The position numbers were made by a program, and so were the translations under genes. The notes below the pieces were generated by a model, which saw only the letters and a list, made by a program, of their open reading frames with translations, had not been told where the DNA came from and made no database searches. Below, one piece after another: positions 7,990 through 16,226 of a DNA stretch of 64,000 bases (positions within the stretch are counted from its first letter, which is position 1; every line of letters starts with the position of its first letter). This stretch comes from Streptomyces ochraceiscleroticus (lineage in GTDB: Bacteria > Actinomycetota > Actinomycetes > Streptomycetales > Streptomycetaceae): positions 1 to 64,000 of the forward strand of contig NZ_JOAX01000015.1 in NCBI RefSeq assembly GCF_000720485.1. The letters are read 5' to 3'.

Positions 7990-8562
7990 CGCTCCTGGGA
8001 ACGGTGACGCTCGGCCTCGGCGATGCATTCCGCATCCTGCACGTCGGCAGCCTGGGCGTCGCCGAGACCCGATGAGATCAAACCGCAGGCCCACAACACC
8101 TTGCTGCGTGCCCGGCTCGGGTCCTCGTCCAGGGCGAGGGCCCGGTCGAGGTAGTAGCGGCCCTCCCGGCCGGACCCGCAGCCGTGCGAGGTCGGGGCGG
8201 TTGGCGTCGGTGACGGTGAATCCGGGGACCGCCTGGGCGGCCCGTTCGGCCAGCAGCACGGCCCGTGTCAGCACCTCGATCGCCATCCCGCGCGCCTCGA
8301 CCAGGTGCTCGCAGGTGTCCAGCACCAGCAGTAGTTCCCGTCCGGCCGGATAGGCCGCCAGCACGTCGATCATGGCGCGGGTGGTCCGGTCGGCGAGTGG
8401 CAGCGCTTCGGCGATGGTGCGCGGCAGCAGCGCGCCGTCGTGCAGAGCGGACAGTTCCACCAGCCATGCCCCCTCGCGAAGTTGGCGCTGCAGTCCGTCC
8501 GCTGCCGCCGGCGCCGGCCGCGTCTTGCCGACGCCGGTCACGGTGAGGTGTGACGCAGCCGC
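7990..8562 (-). pseudogene. Degraded AfsR/LuxR-type NB-ARC ATPase regulator
   Basis: Leftward reading gives SHLTVTGVGKTRPAP (Walker A with a deletion and a mutated Leu), then WLVELSALHDGALLPRTIAEAL and LLLVLDTCEHLVEA (Walker B region of NB-ARC ATPases). Further on, in a different frame, comes REGRYYLDRALALDEDPSRA, typical of the tetratricopeptide half of the same proteins. The central ATPase segments are gone and the two halves are out of frame. No start, DNA-binding domain or intact C-terminus remains. It is a decayed fragment of a regulator normally about 700-1000 aa long. Confidence 0.7.
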
Positions 8563-8812
8563 TCGGCAGCCGAGAAATTCGGCGGGCACAGGCCGGCGTG
8601 ACTGTGACCAGGGCCTTCCGGGCACGCCCTCGGGGATGGATACATCAGGCCGGAGGGGGTGACGTGGATCACCGCCGTCTTGGACTGTTGCGCCCGGCCG
8701 AGCAGGTGAGTGGGCTCAACTGGCGGACTGTGGCGAGGAGGAGACGCATCGTCCGCGAGCGCGCCCGATCCCCCCGCCTGAGGTCGCCCGGTCCATAGAG
8801 TGACCACCCTTG

Positions 8813-8831
8813 TTAGGTAAGCCTTACCTGA
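8813..8831. promoter_or_regulatory. Iron box (IdeR/DmdR-type operator)
   Basis: TTAGGTAAGCCTTACCTGA is a 19-bp palindrome with one mismatched pair. It agrees closely with the actinobacterial iron box consensus (TTAGGTTAGGCTAACCTAA type) bound by Fe2+-loaded IdeR/DmdR1. It lies 95 bp upstream of a small ORF and 265 bp upstream of the EamA gene, and faces the indigoidine operon on its right. Confidence 0.8.
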
Positions 8832-8925
8832 TCTATGGTCTGGCCCGGCTGGATCCGGGTGCGACGGACGGACGCGCGATCGGGTTCAGTTATCCGCTCA
8901 TTTCTGTCTAATTCGGAGATTCATC

Positions 8926-9099
8926 GTGCCCGAATCCGCACGGTCGGCGCAGCACGTCCCTGCTGCCGCCCGACCACCCATCGGCGATCGCCCGCAAGTA
9001 GGCGATCGCCTGTCCTTCCGCCCCCTCGTCCGCCTCGCCCCCGTCCCCAGGGCCGAGGCGGTCCTCGTTCCCGTCCCCAGGACCGAGGTGGCCAGGTGA
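8926..9099 (+). CDS. Small ORF (57 aa) overlapping the exporter start
   Basis: GTG at 8926 has GGAG at 8915-8918 (7-nt spacing), and the TGA at 9097-9099 overlaps the GTG of the EamA gene (9096-9098) in a GTGA arrangement typical of translational coupling. The product is Pro/Arg/Val-rich. It contains two short internal repeats, IGDRPQVGDRL and PVPRAEA...PVPRTEV, which mirror DNA repeats at 8983-9010 and 9040-9091. No family is recognised. It could be a leader peptide coupling iron-box transcription to exporter translation, or a remnant. Start signal and overlap are observed; function is inference. Confidence 0.5.
   Translation: MPESARSAQHVPAAARPPIGDRPQVGDRLSFRPLVRLAPVPRAEAVLVPVPRTEVAR
8983..9091. 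repeat. Hairpin and 30-bp-period repeat in the operon leader
   Basis: GGCGATCGCC occurs at 8983-8992 and again at 9001-9010. Each copy is palindromic, and the pair can form a 10-bp hairpin with an 8-nt loop. Downstream, a 22-bp block beginning CCCGTCCCCAGG is present at 9040-9061 and 9070-9091 with two mismatches. The second copy contains the GAGG that serves as ribosome binding site for the EamA gene. Confidence 0.6.
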
Positions 9100-10034
9100 A
9101 GGGCAACCGACTCGCACTCGACTCGCTCCTGACCGCGCTGGCTCCGGCGGTCTGGGGCAGTACCTATCTGGTGACCACGGAGCTGCTGCCTCCCGAGCGT
9201 CCCCTGCTGGCCTCCACGGTGCGGGCACTGCCCGCGGGACTGGTACTGCTCGGAATCGGCCGCGTGCTGCCGCGCGGAGTGTGGTGGTGGCGCGCCCTGG
9301 TGCTCGGGGTGCTGAACATCGGCGCCTTCTTCTACCTGCTGTTCCTGGCCGCTTACCACCTCCCCGGCGGCGTGGCCGCCCTGGTGGTCGCGATCCAGCC
9401 GATGCTGGTGCTGCTGCTCGCGGCGGCGCTGCTGAAGGACCGGATCCGGCCGCCCCAGGTGGCGGCGTGCGCGCTCGGCCTGCTGGGCGTGGCCCTACTG
9501 GTCCTGCAGCCCCAGGCGGGCGTGGACGCGGTCGGCGTGCTGGCCGGGCTCGGCGGCGCGGTCTGCATGGCCTCCGGCATCGTGCTCACCAAGCGCTGGG
9601 GACGGCCGGCAGGCGTGAACGTCCTGACGTTCACCGGCTGGCAGCTCGCCGTCGGCGGTCTCGTACTGGCACCTGCCACGCTGCTCGCCGAGGGCCTGCC
9701 GAGTCACATCACCGGTACCAATCTCGCCGGATTCGCGTACCTGAGCGTCATCGGGGCGCTGGTGGCGTACGCCGTGTGGTTCCGCGGCATCGAGCGGCTC
9801 CCCGCGCTCGCGGTGTCGATCCTCGGGTTCGCCAGCCCGCTGGCCGCGACGGTGCTCGGCTACGTCTTCCTGGGCGAGGCGCTGTCGCTGCTCCAGGGAG
9901 CAGGGGCGGTGGCCGTGGTCGCCGCCGTCTTCCTGGCCCAGCCCAGGCGGCGACGGACAGGCTCCCCGGCGCGGACCGCAGATCCCAACGCCGACGGGCG
10001 CGTCACCGAGGAGCCGACCGCCCATGCGTCGTAA
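9096..10034 (+). CDS. EamA/DMT-family exporter in the indigoidine operon
   Basis: 312 aa from GTG 9096, with GAGG at 9085-9088. The long upstream extension of the frame is Arg/Pro-rich and not membrane-like, so it is excluded. Ten hydrophobic helices form the two EamA repeats. Signature stretches are LAPAVWGSTYLVT in helix 1, YHLPGGVAALVVAIQPM in helix 4, and IERLPALAVSILGFASPLAA in helix 9. DMT proteins of this kind export small metabolites. The stop at 10034 overlaps or lies just before the synthetase start, so export of the pigment or a precursor is the natural inference. Confidence 0.82.
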   Translation: MKGNRLALDSLLTALAPAVWGSTYLVTTELLPPERPLLASTVRALPAGLVLLGIGRVLPRGVWWWRALVLGVLNIGAFFYLLFLAAYHLPGGVAALVVAIQPMLVLLLAAALLKDRIRPPQVAACALGLLGVALLVLQPQAGVDAVGVLAGLGGAVCMASGIVLTKRWGRPAGVNVLTFTGWQLAVGGLVLAPATLLAEGLPSHITGTNLAGFAYLSVIGALVAYAVWFRGIERLPALAVSILGFASPLAATVLGYVFLGEALSLLQGAGAVAVVAAVFLAQPRRRRTGSPARTADPNADGRVTEEPTAHAS

Positions 10035-10092
10035 TCACGTACCGGCCTACGCACACGCACAGACACACGCACCAGCCACTGATCGGGAAACC

Positions 10093-13000
10093 GTGAACAC
10101 CGCTCCGACCACCCGGCACATCCCACACATACGTGACACCCGCCTCGCCCCCAGTCTGCCCGATCTGCTGCAGGAGCAGGCGGCGTCACGGCCCGAGGCC
10201 GTAGCGGTCATCGGCGAGGACCAGAGCCTGACGTACCGGGAGCTCGCGCGGGCCGGCGGCCGGCTCGCCGCCCACCTGCGTCAACTGGGCGTGGATACGG
10301 GTGACACCGTCGGCCTGTTCGTCGAGCCGTCCCTGGACCTGATGGCCGGCGCCTGGGGCATCCTCTTCGCCGGTGCCGCGTATCTGCCACTGTCCCCGGA
10401 GTACCCCGAGGACCGGCTGCGCTACATGATCGAGGACAGCCGCACCCGCGTCATCGTCGCCCAGGAACACCTGGCCGCCCGCCTGGCCGAGCTCGCCCCG
10501 CAGGGCATCCGCATAGTCACCCTGGCCGATGCGGCGGAGCACCCGGAAGCAGTGGGTGGCGGCATCGGCCCGGCCGTTCCTCGCCTCGACGACCTCGCGT
10601 ACGTCATCTACACCTCCGGCAGCACAGGGCGCCCCAAGGGCGTACTGATCGAGCACCGCAGCATCGCGTCCCAGATGCGCTGGATGCACGCCTGCGGCCA
10701 CCTGGGCAAGGACACCACGGTGCTGCAGAAGACGCCGATGAGCTTCGACGCCGCGCAGTGGGAGATACTGGCGCCCGCGGTGGGCAGCCGGGTCGTCGTG
10801 GGAGCGGCGGGCATCTACCGGGACCCCCAGGCCCTGGTCCACACCATCGTCAAGCACGAGGTGACCACGCTCCAGTGCGTGCCGACCCTGCTCCAAGCGC
10901 TGGTGGACGACGAGGAGTTCTCCCTGTGCACCTCGCTCAGACGGGTCTTCTCCGGCGGTGAGGCGCTCTCCAACCGGCTCGCCCGTGCCCTCGCCGACGA
11001 GCTTCCGTGGGTGTCGCTGGTGAACCTGTACGGGCCGACCGAGTGCACGATCAACGCGACCGCGCATCTGGTCGACCCGGACGAGATCGGTGACGGTGCG
11101 GGCACGGTCCCCATCGGCGTGCCCGTCGACAACACCCAGTGCTTCATCCTCGACGAGAACCGCGCCCCGGTGGACATCGGGGAGACCGGCGAGCTGTACA
11201 TCGGCGGCGCCCAGCTGGCGCGCGGCTACCTGCACCGCCCGGAGCAGACGGCGGAGCGGTTCGTCCCCTCGCCGTTCGTGCCCACCGAGCGGCTGTACCG
11301 CACGGGCGACCTCGCGTACTGGAACCCGGACGGCACCGTCCAGTTCGCCGGTCGGGTGGACAACCAGATCAAGCTGCGCGGCTACCGCGTCGAGCTGGAC
11401 GAGATCGCGGTCGCGATCGAGGAGCACACCTGGGTCAAGCGGGCGGCGACGATCGTCACCGACGACGCGCGGACCGGCTTTCAGAACCTGGTCGCCTGTG
11501 TCGAGCTGAACCCCAAGGAAGCCGCCCTGATGGACCAGGGCAACCATGGTGGTCACCACCAGTCCAAGTCGAGCAAGCTCCAGGTCAAGGCGCAGCTTTC
11601 CAACCCGGGTCTGCGCGACCCCGAGGAGCTGGACGGCTGCCCTGCGCTGGACCTGCCCGGCAAGCAGGCGACCGAGCGCCAGCGGCGGGAGACCTTCGCC
11701 CGCAAGACGTACCGCTTCTACGAGGGCGGAAAGGTCACCAGGGACGACCTCCTGGAACTCCTCGCGCCGCGGCCGGTCAGCGGCTGCTTCCGTGGGCTCG
11801 ATGAGCTGACGTATGCCGAACTCGGGGAGATCCTGCGGTGGTTCGGGCAGCATCGGAGCGAGGAGCGGCTGCTGGCGAAGTACGCCTACGCCTCCCCCGG
11901 CGCGCTGTACGCCACGCAGCTGTACTTGGAGACGGGCGGCGGCGTGGCCGGCCTCGACGCCGGCGCGTATTACTACCACCCCGTCGACCACAGCCTCGTC
12001 CGCATCGGTGACGCCGCGGCCGGTTCCGCCACTGCCGCCGGCCCGTACCTCTCCGTCCACTTCCTCGGCAAGAAGCGGGCGATCGAGCCGGTCTACAAGA
12101 ACAACATCCAGGAAGTGCTGGAGTTCGAGGCCGGGCACATGGTGGGGCTGTTCGAAGAGGTACTGCCCGAGTACGGGCTGAACATCAGCCCTCTGGACCG
12201 TCTGCCCGCCGTCAAGGACGGCCTGGACGTCGCTGACGAGGACTACTACCTGGGCACGTTCGAGGTCCACGCCAACGACGGGACGCCTCGGCAGGACCCG
12301 ACCGAGATCTATGTGCAGGCGCATCCGGGCGGAGTCGTGGACCTGACGGCCGGTCAATACTGTCATGATCATGGCAAGCTGAGACGCGTCTCGGACGGTC
12401 TGGTGGAGGCCCGGCATGTGATCGCCATCAACCAAGGCGTGTACGAGCGGGCGGGCTTCGGCATCAGCGCCATCAGCCGCGCGGACCAGCCGTGGCTGGA
12501 GTACATCACCCTGGGGAAGAAGCTCCACCACCTCCAGCGCAACGGCCTCGGCCTGGGCTTCATGTCCTCGGGCTACAGCTCGAAGACCGGCCACCCGCTG
12601 CCGGCCGCGCGCCGCATCGACGACATCCTGTCCGCCTGCGGCATCGCGCCGGGCCCCTCGTACTTCTTCCTCGGCGGTCGGGTCAGCCTGGAGCAGATCC
12701 GCAGCGAGGGCATGCGCGAGGACACGGTCCATATGAAGGGCCCGGCCGAGATGATCAAGGACGAGCTGGGCCGGCTCCTGCCCGACTACATGATCCCGAA
12801 CCGGGTCCTGGTCCTCGACGCACTGCCGCTCACCGCGAACGGCAAGGTCGACGCCAAGGCACTGGCCGGCTCCGACGCGGTGCGCTCGGCGGATACGGGC
12901 AGCCCGTACGTGGCCCCGGCGACCCGGACCGAACGGTGGCTGGCCGAGGCGTGGGGCACCGCGCTCAAGTACGAGAACGTGTCCGTGGAGGACGAGTTCT

Positions 13001-13974
13001 TCGGCTCCGGCGGGAACTCGCTGACCGCCGTCGCGCTCGTCAACAAGATCAACAAGGAGTTCGGCACGCAGCTGCCGCTCCAGGTCGTCTTCGAGTGCCC
13101 GAAGCTGGCCGACCTCGCGGCCCGGATCGACGGCTCCATCGATACTGCCGAGCCCGCCTCACGGCTGGTGCCGCTGGCAACGGCGGACCAGGGTACGGAC
13201 ACGGCCAGCCCGGTGTTCTGCTGGCCGGGCCTCGGCGGCTACCCGATGAACCTCCGTCTCCTGGGCCGGGAGGCCGAACTCGGCGGCCCCTTCTACGGCA
13301 TCCAGGCCCACGGCATCAACGCCGGAGAGACGCCCTACGCCACGGTCCGGGAGATGGCCGCCGCCGACGTCGCCGAGATCCGCCGCGTACAGCCCGAAGG
13401 CCCGTACACCCTGTGGGGTTACTCCTTCGGCGCACGGGTCGCGTTCGAGGCGGCCTGGCAGCTGGAACAGTCCGGCGAGCGGGTCGCGAACCTGCTGCTG
13501 ATCTGTCCCGGGAACCCGAAGGTCCGCGAGGCCGACGGAGACCGTCACGGCCGCACCGCCTCGTACCGCAATCCGGCGTACCTCACGATCCTCTTCTCCG
13601 TGTTCGCGGGCGTCATCAGCGGCCCCGACCTGGAGCGATGCCTCGCGACGGTACGCGACGAAGCCGCCTTCGTGTCCTTCGTCCACGACCTGTACCCCGC
13701 CCTGGACGAGCAGCTGATCCGCCGGATCACCCGGATCGTCGGCCGGACCTACGCGTTCGAGTACAGCTTTCGCGAGCTGGCCGAGCGCCGCCTGAACGCG
13801 CCGGTGACCCTCTTCAAGGCCACCGGCGACGACTACTCCTTCATCGAAGGCCACTCCGGCTACTCCGCCGAACCCCCGACAGTGGTTGACCTCGACGGCG
13901 ACCACTACAGCGTGCTGAAGGAGCGCGGCGTCGCCGAACTGGTCGCGGCGATCCGCGACCGCCTCGGCAAGTGA
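10093..13974 (+). CDS. indC: Indigoidine synthetase-like NRPS (A-Ox-T-TE)
   Basis: 1293 aa from GTG 10093; ATG 10024 would add 23 residues. Domains in order: adenylation with core A3 YTSGSTGRPKG near 171 and A8 GRVDNQIKLRGYR; an inserted FMN-dependent oxidase (about 534-830, FARKTYRFYEGG to GLGFMSSGYSSKTG); A10 LPLTANGKVDAKAL near 911; thiolation GGNSLTAVAL near 972; thioesterase GYSFGARVAF (GxSxG) near 1109. This order, length and detailed wording match BpsA/IndC (about 1280 aa), which cyclise and oxidise two glutamines to the blue pigment indigoidine. SFDAAQW and LQCVPTL carry the expected glutamine-type pocket residues. All catalytic motifs appear intact. No PPTase, indA or indB gene is in the window. 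Iron regulation is suggested by the upstream box. Confidence 0.93.
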   Translation: MNTAPTTRHIPHIRDTRLAPSLPDLLQEQAASRPEAVAVIGEDQSLTYRELARAGGRLAAHLRQLGVDTGDTVGLFVEPSLDLMAGAWGILFAGAAYLPLSPEYPEDRLRYMIEDSRTRVIVAQEHLAARLAELAPQGIRIVTLADAAEHPEAVGGGIGPAVPRLDDLAYVIYTSGSTGRPKGVLIEHRSIASQMRWMHACGHLGKDTTVLQKTPMSFDAAQWEILAPAVGSRVVVGAAGIYRDPQALVHTIVKHEVTTLQCVPTLLQALVDDEEFSLCTSLRRVFSGGEALSNRLARALADELPWVSLVNLYGPTECTINATAHLVDPDEIGDGAGTVPIGVPVDNTQCFILDENRAPVDIGETGELYIGGAQLARGYLHRPEQTAERFVPSPFVPTERLYRTGDLAYWNPDGTVQFAGRVDNQIKLRGYRVELDEIAVAIEEHTWVKRAATIVTDDARTGFQNLVACVELNPKEAALMDQGNHGGHHQSKSSKLQVKAQLSNPGLRDPEELDGCPALDLPGKQATERQRRETFARKTYRFYEGGKVTRDDLLELLAPRPVSGCFRGLDELTYAELGEILRWFGQHRSEERLLAKYAYASPGALYATQLYLETGGGVAGLDAGAYYYHPVDHSLVRIGDAAAGSATAAGPYLSVHFLGKKRAIEPVYKNNIQEVLEFEAGHMVGLFEEVLPEYGLNISPLDRLPAVKDGLDVADEDYYLGTFEVHANDGTPRQDPTEIYVQAHPGGVVDLTAGQYCHDHGKLRRVSDGLVEARHVIAINQGVYERAGFGISAISRADQPWLEYITLGKKLHHLQRNGLGLGFMSSGYSSKTGHPLPAARRIDDILSACGIAPGPSYFFLGGRVSLEQIRSEGMREDTVHMKGPAEMIKDELGRLLPDYMIPNRVLVLDALPLTANGKVDAKALAGSDAVRSADTGSPYVAPATRTERWLAEAWGTALKYENVSVEDEFFGSGGNSLTAVALVNKINKEFGTQLPLQVVFECPKLADLAARIDGSIDTAEPASRLVPLATADQGTDTASPVFCWPGLGGYPMNLRLLGREAELGGPFYGIQAHGINAGETPYATVREMAAADVAEIRRVQPEGPYTLWGYSFGARVAFEAAWQLEQSGERVANLLLICPGNPKVREADGDRHGRTASYRNPAYLTILFSVFAGVISGPDLERCLATVRDEAAFVSFVHDLYPALDEQLIRRITRIVGRTYAFEYSFRELAERRLNAPVTLFKATGDDYSFIEGHSGYSAEPPTVVDLDGDHYSVLKERGVAELVAAIRDRLGK

Positions 13975-14002
13975 ACCCACCAGCGATACAAAGGAGAACG
14001 CC

Positions 14003-14233
14003 GTGCCGCACGTCAACATCAAGCACTTCCCCAAGGACTTCACCGAGGAGCAGCACCATCGACTTGCCGAGGCCGTCACCACGGTCGTCATGGAACACTT
14101 CGGCGTCCACGACGGTGCCGTCTCGATCGCCCTGGAGCCGGTGGCCAAGGCGGACTGGAACGAGTCCGTCGGCGTCCCGGAGCTCACGGACCGCCGGCAC
14201 CTGTTGATCAAGGCGCCGAACTACCGCAACTAG
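14003..14233 (+). CDS. 4-oxalocrotonate tautomerase-family small protein
   Basis: 76 aa from ATG 14003, with AAAGGAG upstream and only 28 bp after the synthetase stop, so it is probably co-transcribed. The processed N-terminus would be Pro (MPHVNIKHFP), the catalytic general base of the tautomerase superfamily. The sequence FPKDFTEEQHHRLAEAVT is the usual first helix, and GVHDGAVSIALEPV the second beta segment. Length fits the short 4-OT/PptA class. It could act on a tautomer of the diketopiperidine or pigment intermediate, but that link rests on position only. Confidence 0.8.
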   Translation: MPHVNIKHFPKDFTEEQHHRLAEAVTTVVMEHFGVHDGAVSIALEPVAKADWNESVGVPELTDRRHLLIKAPNYRN

Positions 14234-14239
14234 CCACGG

Positions 14240-14335
14240 ATATCCCTTCGCCCGCCGCGCTTGCCGCGAGCAGCAGGATCGCCCTCCCGAAGCCGGTGCG
14301 GCCCTTGCCGGCGATGCAGTGGAAGTGGCGCGGGC
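14240..14335 (-). pseudogene. Remnant of a tyrosine-phosphatase signature
   Basis: Read leftwards, this stretch encodes FHCIAGKGRTGFGRAILLL, matching the C-x5-R-T/S active-site loop of Y_phosphatase3/dual-specificity phosphatases (H-C-x-A-G-K-x-R-T-G) and its following helix. The frame has no upstream phosphatase body and soon ends. A fragment left by deletion is the simplest reading; a chance match is possible given its short length. Confidence 0.45.
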
Positions 14336-14345
14336 GGCCAGCTGG

Positions 14346-14780
14346 CAGCTGCCCGCGCCGCGCGCGGCAACCGTGAGGCGGGGGGGACCGCAACCACTCA
14401 AGACGACCGCGCAGCCGATGACCAGTCGGCATTTTCTACAGCGACGCGCCGGCCCAGGGCGTCACTCGTAAACGTGCGAGTAACCCACGTCACAGATAAG
14501 GAGCCTGCCAGGGCCCCTGGATCCTCCGCCCGAACGCCTAATCGATGAATCGGCAGGTGCCGGAGCATGGTGCCGGAGAATCCGTCGGCGGCCGTGCGCA
14601 ACTGATGTGGTCCACGTTGCGTCCCACCCTTTGGTGCACAGTGGCCAAGGCCGCTGTGCAGCGACTGCCGGCTGCCGTGCGTCACGCGCGGCGGCAGCCT
14701 GCGTGACCAGCAGATCGAGTACCCTTCCCTGACGTGCGGCGTCGCGCGTGAGGGGCGGCCCGTGGATGGGCCCGATATGA
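14346..14780. other. Non-coding stretch
   Basis: About 435 bp between the phosphatase remnant and dedA. No gene with a credible start was found. An inverted repeat of gtgcgtcacgcg/cgtgac type lies near 14678-14708, and the dedA promoter is presumably within the last 100 bp. Confidence 0.35.
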
Positions 14781-14796
14781 GGTGGAGGAAGCCGCG

Positions 14797-15450
14797 TTGC
14801 ACGTCCAGGAGTGGCTCGAGTCCGTACCGGCGGTGAGCGTCTACCTCCTGGTGGGGGTGGTCATCGGGCTGGAGAGCCTGGGCATTCCGCTGCCGGGTGA
14901 GATCGTCCTCGTCAGCGCGTCTCTGCTGGCCGCGACGCAGGACCACATCAACCCGGTCGTGCTGGGGGTGTGCGCGTCGGTCGGCGCGATCGTCGGCGAC
15001 TCCATCGGGTACGTCATCGGCCGTAAGGGCGGCCAGCCACTGCTGGACTGGGCCGGGCGGAAATTCCCGCGCCACTTCGGGCCCGAGCACGTCGCGATGG
15101 CCGAGGCGAAGTTCGACAAGTGGGGCATGTGGGCGGTCTTCTTCGGGCGGTTCATCGCCCTGCTGCGGATCTTCGCCGGGCCGCTGTCGGGCGTACTGCG
15201 GATGCCGTACTGGAAGTTCCTGATCGCCAACGTCCTGGGCGGCATCGTCTGGGCGGGCGGCACCACCGCGCTGATCTACAGCGTCGGCATCGTCGCGGAG
15301 CCCTGGCTGAAGCGCTTCTCCTGGCTGGGCCTGGTCGCCGCGGTCCTCTTCGGCCTCGGCTCGCTGGTCGTCATGAAGCGCCGGGCGGCCAAGGCCACCG
15401 CCACTGACCAGCAGGAGCGCCAGCCGGCCGCCACCGCGGCAACGGACTGA
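14797..15450 (+). CDS. DedA-family membrane protein
   Basis: 217 aa from TTG 14797, with GGAGGA at 14784-14789; GTG 14782 would lie on top of that site. DedA proteins are membrane scramblase/transporter-like proteins involved in envelope homeostasis. Signatures: LGIPLPGEIVLVSASLLAA early, GDSIGYVIGRKGG in the first re-entrant region, and the diagnostic FFGRFIALLRIFAGPLSG near 115-135, followed by GGIVWAGG. A Lys/Gln/Ala-rich tail ends the protein. It is monocistronic. Confidence 0.88.
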   Translation: MHVQEWLESVPAVSVYLLVGVVIGLESLGIPLPGEIVLVSASLLAATQDHINPVVLGVCASVGAIVGDSIGYVIGRKGGQPLLDWAGRKFPRHFGPEHVAMAEAKFDKWGMWAVFFGRFIALLRIFAGPLSGVLRMPYWKFLIANVLGGIVWAGGTTALIYSVGIVAEPWLKRFSWLGLVAAVLFGLGSLVVMKRRAAKATATDQQERQPAATAATD

Positions 15451-15634
15451 CCGCTGCGCCGGGGCCCCGGCACCTTCCGCGCGCCTCACGCGACACCGGT
15501 GATCTTCCTCTTGTGATCTTCGCCCCAGTGGGGTGAGGTCCCGTCGTACGCCGCCTACGGTGCTCTCGGCGCAACACGATCACGCACCTGCACAGACGCG
15601 ACGAGACGCGACGGCACGCGACGAGGAGACAGCA

Positions 15635-16204
15635 ATGGCGGAACAGGCATTGATTTCCGGGGTCGGCGGGCCGGAGCCCAGGATCGACCCCGGGGCGTTC
15701 ACCGCTCCCACCTCCGTCGTGCTCGGCGAGGTCACCATGGCTGCCGGTTCGAGCGTCTGGTACCAGAGCGTCCTGCGGGCCGACGGCGGCCCCATCGCCA
15801 TCGGCGCCGAGAGCAACATCCAGGACAACTGCACCGTCCACGTCGACCCGGGCTTCCCGGTCTCGGTCGGCGAGCGCGTGTCGGTCGGGCACAACGCGGT
15901 ACTGCACGGCTGCACCATCGAGGACGACGTGCTGGTCGGCATGGGCGCCACGGTACTGAACGGCGCCCGCATCGGCGCCGGCTCCCTCGTCGCCGCGCAG
16001 GCCCTGGTCCCGCAGGGGATGCAGGTACCGCCCGGTTCGCTGGTCGCCGGAGTGCCGGCCAAGGTCAAGCGCGAGCTGACCGACGAAGAACGCGAGTCGA
16101 TCAAGCTGAACGCCGCGGTCTACGTCGACCTCGCCATTCGCCACCGCGAGACCGTCCAGCCCGGCTACGCCCCGGCCAAGCCGGCACAGCCCGACGAGGC
16201 GTAG
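15635..16204 (+). CDS. Gamma-class carbonic anhydrase-like hexapeptide protein
   Basis: 189 aa from ATG 15635, with GAGGAG about 10 nt upstream. A left-handed beta-helix of hexapeptide repeats runs from about 25 to 145. The three zinc-ligand histidines of Cam-like enzymes are visible: NCTVHVD, then GHNAVLHGC supplying two. A C-terminal helix (LTDEERESIKLNAAVYVDL) follows, and the protein ends in a Pro/Ala tail. The family includes true carbonic anhydrases and uncharacterised homologues (YrdA/PaaY), so activity is uncertain. It stands alone between dedA and a convergent oxidoreductase. Confidence 0.82.
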   Translation: MAEQALISGVGGPEPRIDPGAFTAPTSVVLGEVTMAAGSSVWYQSVLRADGGPIAIGAESNIQDNCTVHVDPGFPVSVGERVSVGHNAVLHGCTIEDDVLVGMGATVLNGARIGAGSLVAAQALVPQGMQVPPGSLVAGVPAKVKRELTDEERESIKLNAAVYVDLAIRHRETVQPGYAPAKPAQPDEA

Positions 16205-16226
16205 CGGTAGCGACAGCCGCAGCGGA

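Noticed and set aside
8835..9095. N-terminal extension of the EamA frame to ATG 8835
   Set aside because: The residues are Arg/Pro-rich with no hydrophobic segment, and the ATG lies almost on the iron box; GTG 9096 has a proper ribosome binding site.
10186..12732. 848-codon leftward open frame across the synthetase
   Set aside because: It is antisense to a gene with complete NRPS motifs; its product is Arg/Val/Gly-rich without domains, as expected of a GC-rich shadow.
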